DNA of 13,994 nt from NCBI GenBank assembly GCA_047972995.1, contig JBKEBD010000038.1, positions 1-13,994 of the forward strand, written 5' to 3'. The position numbers were made by a program, and so were the translations under genes. Positions 13,713 to 13,994 of this stretch are shown in pieces (positions within the stretch are counted from its first letter, which is position 1; each line of letters starts with the position of its first letter). The notes beneath the pieces are model-generated. The model was not told the DNA's origin. It saw nothing but the letters and a program-made list of their open reading frames with translations, and made no database searches. The stretch comes from JBKEDC01 sp047972995. Its GTDB lineage: Bacteria; Bacteroidota; Bacteroidia; Bacteroidales; Prolixibacteraceae.

Positions 13713-13994
13713 ATGAAAATGAAAAACTTATCGCGGCTAATGTTAATGCTGGCCGTGCTGTTCTGTGGTTCAGAACAAGTGTTTGCGCAGGATATTCTGC
13801 CGTTCCCTCCCACTCCGTCGGCAAGTACTGCCGGCTTGACCATGCAGACCTCTACGTATAAAAAAAGAGTAGAGCCGAATCATCTTCCGAAAGATGCTCC
13901 GAACATTTTAATCATACTTATTGACGATGCCGGACCTGCAACGCCTTCTACCTATGGAGGTGCAATAAACACTCCGAACTTAAGTAGAGTTGCC
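13713..13994 (+). CDS. Arylsulfatase, N-terminal part (runs off window)
   Basis: The 94 codons visible start MKMKNLSRLMLMLAVLFCGS, with a Sec signal cleaved after VFA before QDILPFPPTPS. Next come TYKKRVEPNHLPKDAPNIL and IILIDDAGPATPSTYGG, then INTPNLSRVA. IDDAG with D71 and D72 is the calcium-binding start of the alkaline-phosphatase-like sulfatase fold, and the linker with NHLPKDAPNI is typical of large exported S1 arylsulfatases. The C/S-x-P-x-R formylglycine motif lies past the window end, so catalytic competence cannot be judged. It has its own promoter and is separated from the pectin genes by the IS. Codons are visibly richer in G and C than upstream genes (CGGCTAATG, CTGGCCGTGCTG, CCGTCGGC), which hints at a different history. 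It would act in the periplasm on sulfated glycans. Confidence 0.88.
   Translation, partial: MKMKNLSRLMLMLAVLFCGSEQVFAQDILPFPPTPSASTAGLTMQTSTYKKRVEPNHLPKDAPNILIILIDDAGPATPSTYGGAINTPNLSRVA

Overview
The window looks like a low-GC Bacteroidota chromosome, most likely Bacteroidales. The signs are a SusR/HTCS-like membrane regulator with Reg_prop blades and an AraC-type HTH, lipoprotein and Sec signals on every carbohydrate-active enzyme, promoter-like TTTGC boxes, and insertion sequences of the ISAon1 and IS982 families. The exact genus cannot be read from the sequence.

Left part (1-1670) is a graveyard. On the minus strand lie a partial ISAon1-type transposase N-terminal ORF that runs off the window edge and a second, truncated copy of the same kind of N-terminus. 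On the plus strand follow the first ~100 codons of a decayed phosphoglycerate kinase gene, joined to the frameshifted C-terminus of a TlpA-like thioredoxin gene that keeps its strong intrinsic terminator, and then a KilA-N domain gene with two nonsense codons, a frameshift and a foreign hydrophobic 3' tail.

Middle part (1682-12136) is a pectin-type (rhamnogalacturonan-like) degradation cluster, all on the plus strand: a one-component propeller/Y_Y_Y/TM/AraC regulator, frameshifted close to its N-terminus; a GH43-type lipoprotein; a LacZ-like GH2 enzyme; a GH28 lipoprotein; and a CE12-like SGNH acetylesterase lipoprotein. A plausible division of labour (inference) is that the esterase deacetylates the backbone, GH28 cleaves galacturonosyl linkages, and GH43 and GH2 trim galactose- or arabinogalactan-type side chains, mostly at the cell surface or in the periplasm. 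No SusC/SusD pair is present in the window. Between regulator and GH43 sits a 103-bp MITE-like element with 23-bp inverted ends and a perfect 7-bp target duplication. GH43 and GH2 share an identical 20-bp promoter-like sequence, and GH2 also has a 12-bp direct repeat spaced by 21 bp, a good candidate for AraC-type regulator sites.

Right part (12137-13994): a degenerate 8-bp tandem repeat, then a complete IS982-family element (about 1.22 kb, 20-bp perfect terminal repeats) whose transposase is dead through two in-frame stops and an apparent insertion carrying a terminator-like hairpin. After a TAACTTTG promoter comes the first 94 codons of an exported arylsulfatase, visibly richer in G+C than its neighbours.
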